Assembly (NCBI GenBank): GCA_003389385.1
Contig: QQVM01000014.1
Location: 62,001-126,000 of the forward strand
DNA from: Bacteroidota bacterium
GTDB taxonomy: Bacteria; Bacteroidota; Bacteroidia; AKYH767-A; 2013-40CM-41-45
Reading direction: 5' to 3'
Length of the DNA: 64,000 nt
Numbering within the stretch: position 1 is the stretch's first letter; each line of letters opens with the position of its first letter. A program made the translations under genes and the position numbers. A model generated the notes under the pieces. It saw only the letters and a program-made list of their open reading frames with translations. It was not told the origin of the DNA and searched no databases. Positions 63,712 through 64,000 of the stretch are shown here, piece by piece.

Positions 63712-64000
63712 TCAATTTCCGGAGAACTTTTCCATTACCTCCATGCTGATTCCTGTATTGGAATATCCTCCATCATGGAAAAGATTTTGCATTGTAACCA
63801 TTCTCGTGAGATCTGAGAATAGGCTTACGCAATAGTCTGCACAAGCTTCAGCGCTTGCATTTCCCATTGGTGAGATTTTATCTGCAAAGTTGTAAAAGTC
63901 CTCAAATCCTTTTATACCGCTGCCTGCAGTGGTTTTAGTGGGTGATTGTGATATTGTGTTCACGCGGACGTTCTTCTTCTTACCGTAGTGATATCCAAAA
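63712..64000 (-). CDS. fabI: Enoyl-[acyl-carrier-protein] reductase FabI, C-terminal part
   Basis: The frame is open to the end of the window, so only the last 95 or so residues are seen. FabI reduces the enoyl-ACP double bond with NADH in the last step of each fatty-acid elongation round. The visible part has FGYHYGKKKNVRVNTISQSPT, the substrate-loop region TKTTAGSGIKGF and ADYCVSLFSDLTRMVTMQNLFHDGG, all typical of Bacteroidota FabI. The catalytic Tyr-x6-Lys lies upstream, outside the window. Convergent with clpC. Confidence 0.93.
   Translation of the reverse strand, partial: FGYHYGKKKNVRVNTISQSPTKTTAGSGIKGFEDFYNFADKISPMGNASAEACADYCVSLFSDLTRMVTMQNLFHDGGYSNTGISMEVMEKFSGN

Overview
The window is a 64 kb piece of a Bacteroidota chromosome, probably from the Chitinophagales/Saprospirales/Sphingobacteriales side (lineage inferred, not proven). 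Four things point there: type IX secretion (T9SS) C-terminal sorting domains, a SusC/SusD outer-membrane pair, carboxypeptidase-like N-domains on the large TonB receptors, and promoters of the form TTTG-N19-TANNTTTG. I see no tRNA, rRNA, insertion sequence, prophage or CRISPR array. Housekeeping genes are intact: smpB, pyrD, mltG, a phosphohexomutase, bshC, guaA, hemF, gyrA, clpC, and the edge fragments of a biotin carboxylase and fabI. HemF suggests oxygen is available, and BshC suggests bacillithiol is made.

Layout. 1-7.8 kb: the end of a biotin carboxylase gene, a DUF4294 protein, then a leftward five-gene operon (Gfo/Idh/MocA oxidoreductase, lipoprotein, polyprenyl glycosylphosphotransferase, 3-hydroxybutyryl-CoA dehydrogenase, T9SS protein), then pcm. 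7.9-13.8 kb: a SusC/SusD pair and a well-expressed-looking beta-barrel protein. 13.9-21.2 kb: smpB and a metal-homeostasis block with two DtxR-family regulators, an Nramp-Usp fusion transporter and a TonB receptor; pyrD lies between them. An identical 14-bp palindrome sits inside the promoters of both regulators and of the receptor.

21.2-33.9 kb is the most striking part: eleven consecutive leftward genes that look like one phosphate-starvation locus. In transcription order they are a canonical stand-alone receiver protein, a winged-helix response regulator whose receiver has lost its phosphorylation site, a lipoprotein PstS, a T9SS-secreted protein, a large TonB receptor, an OprP-like porin, a second PstS, PstC carrying a PstS-like insert, PstA, PstB and PhoU. 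A repeated 23-bp element with 11-bp spacing, resembling a Pho box, precedes three of its transcription units, with a weaker version before pstC. I propose that the two receiver proteins act as a split PhoB and that the locus takes phosphate, or a phosphorus compound, from the cell surface to the cytoplasm.

34.4-64 kb: mltG, an unknown exported protein and a phosphohexomutase; a T9SS protein; a cobalamin riboswitch controlling a BtuB-like receptor and a small DUF6580 membrane protein, ending in three tandem CCGTAA-loop hairpins; a GNAT/FemAB-like protein; a large exported protein whose dockerin-like tail is cut by an in-frame stop; bshC; guaA followed by a LysM/periplasmic-binding-fold protein and hemF; a 46-residue membrane protein; a glucosaminidase; a TPR protein; and the divergent gyrA/clpC pair.
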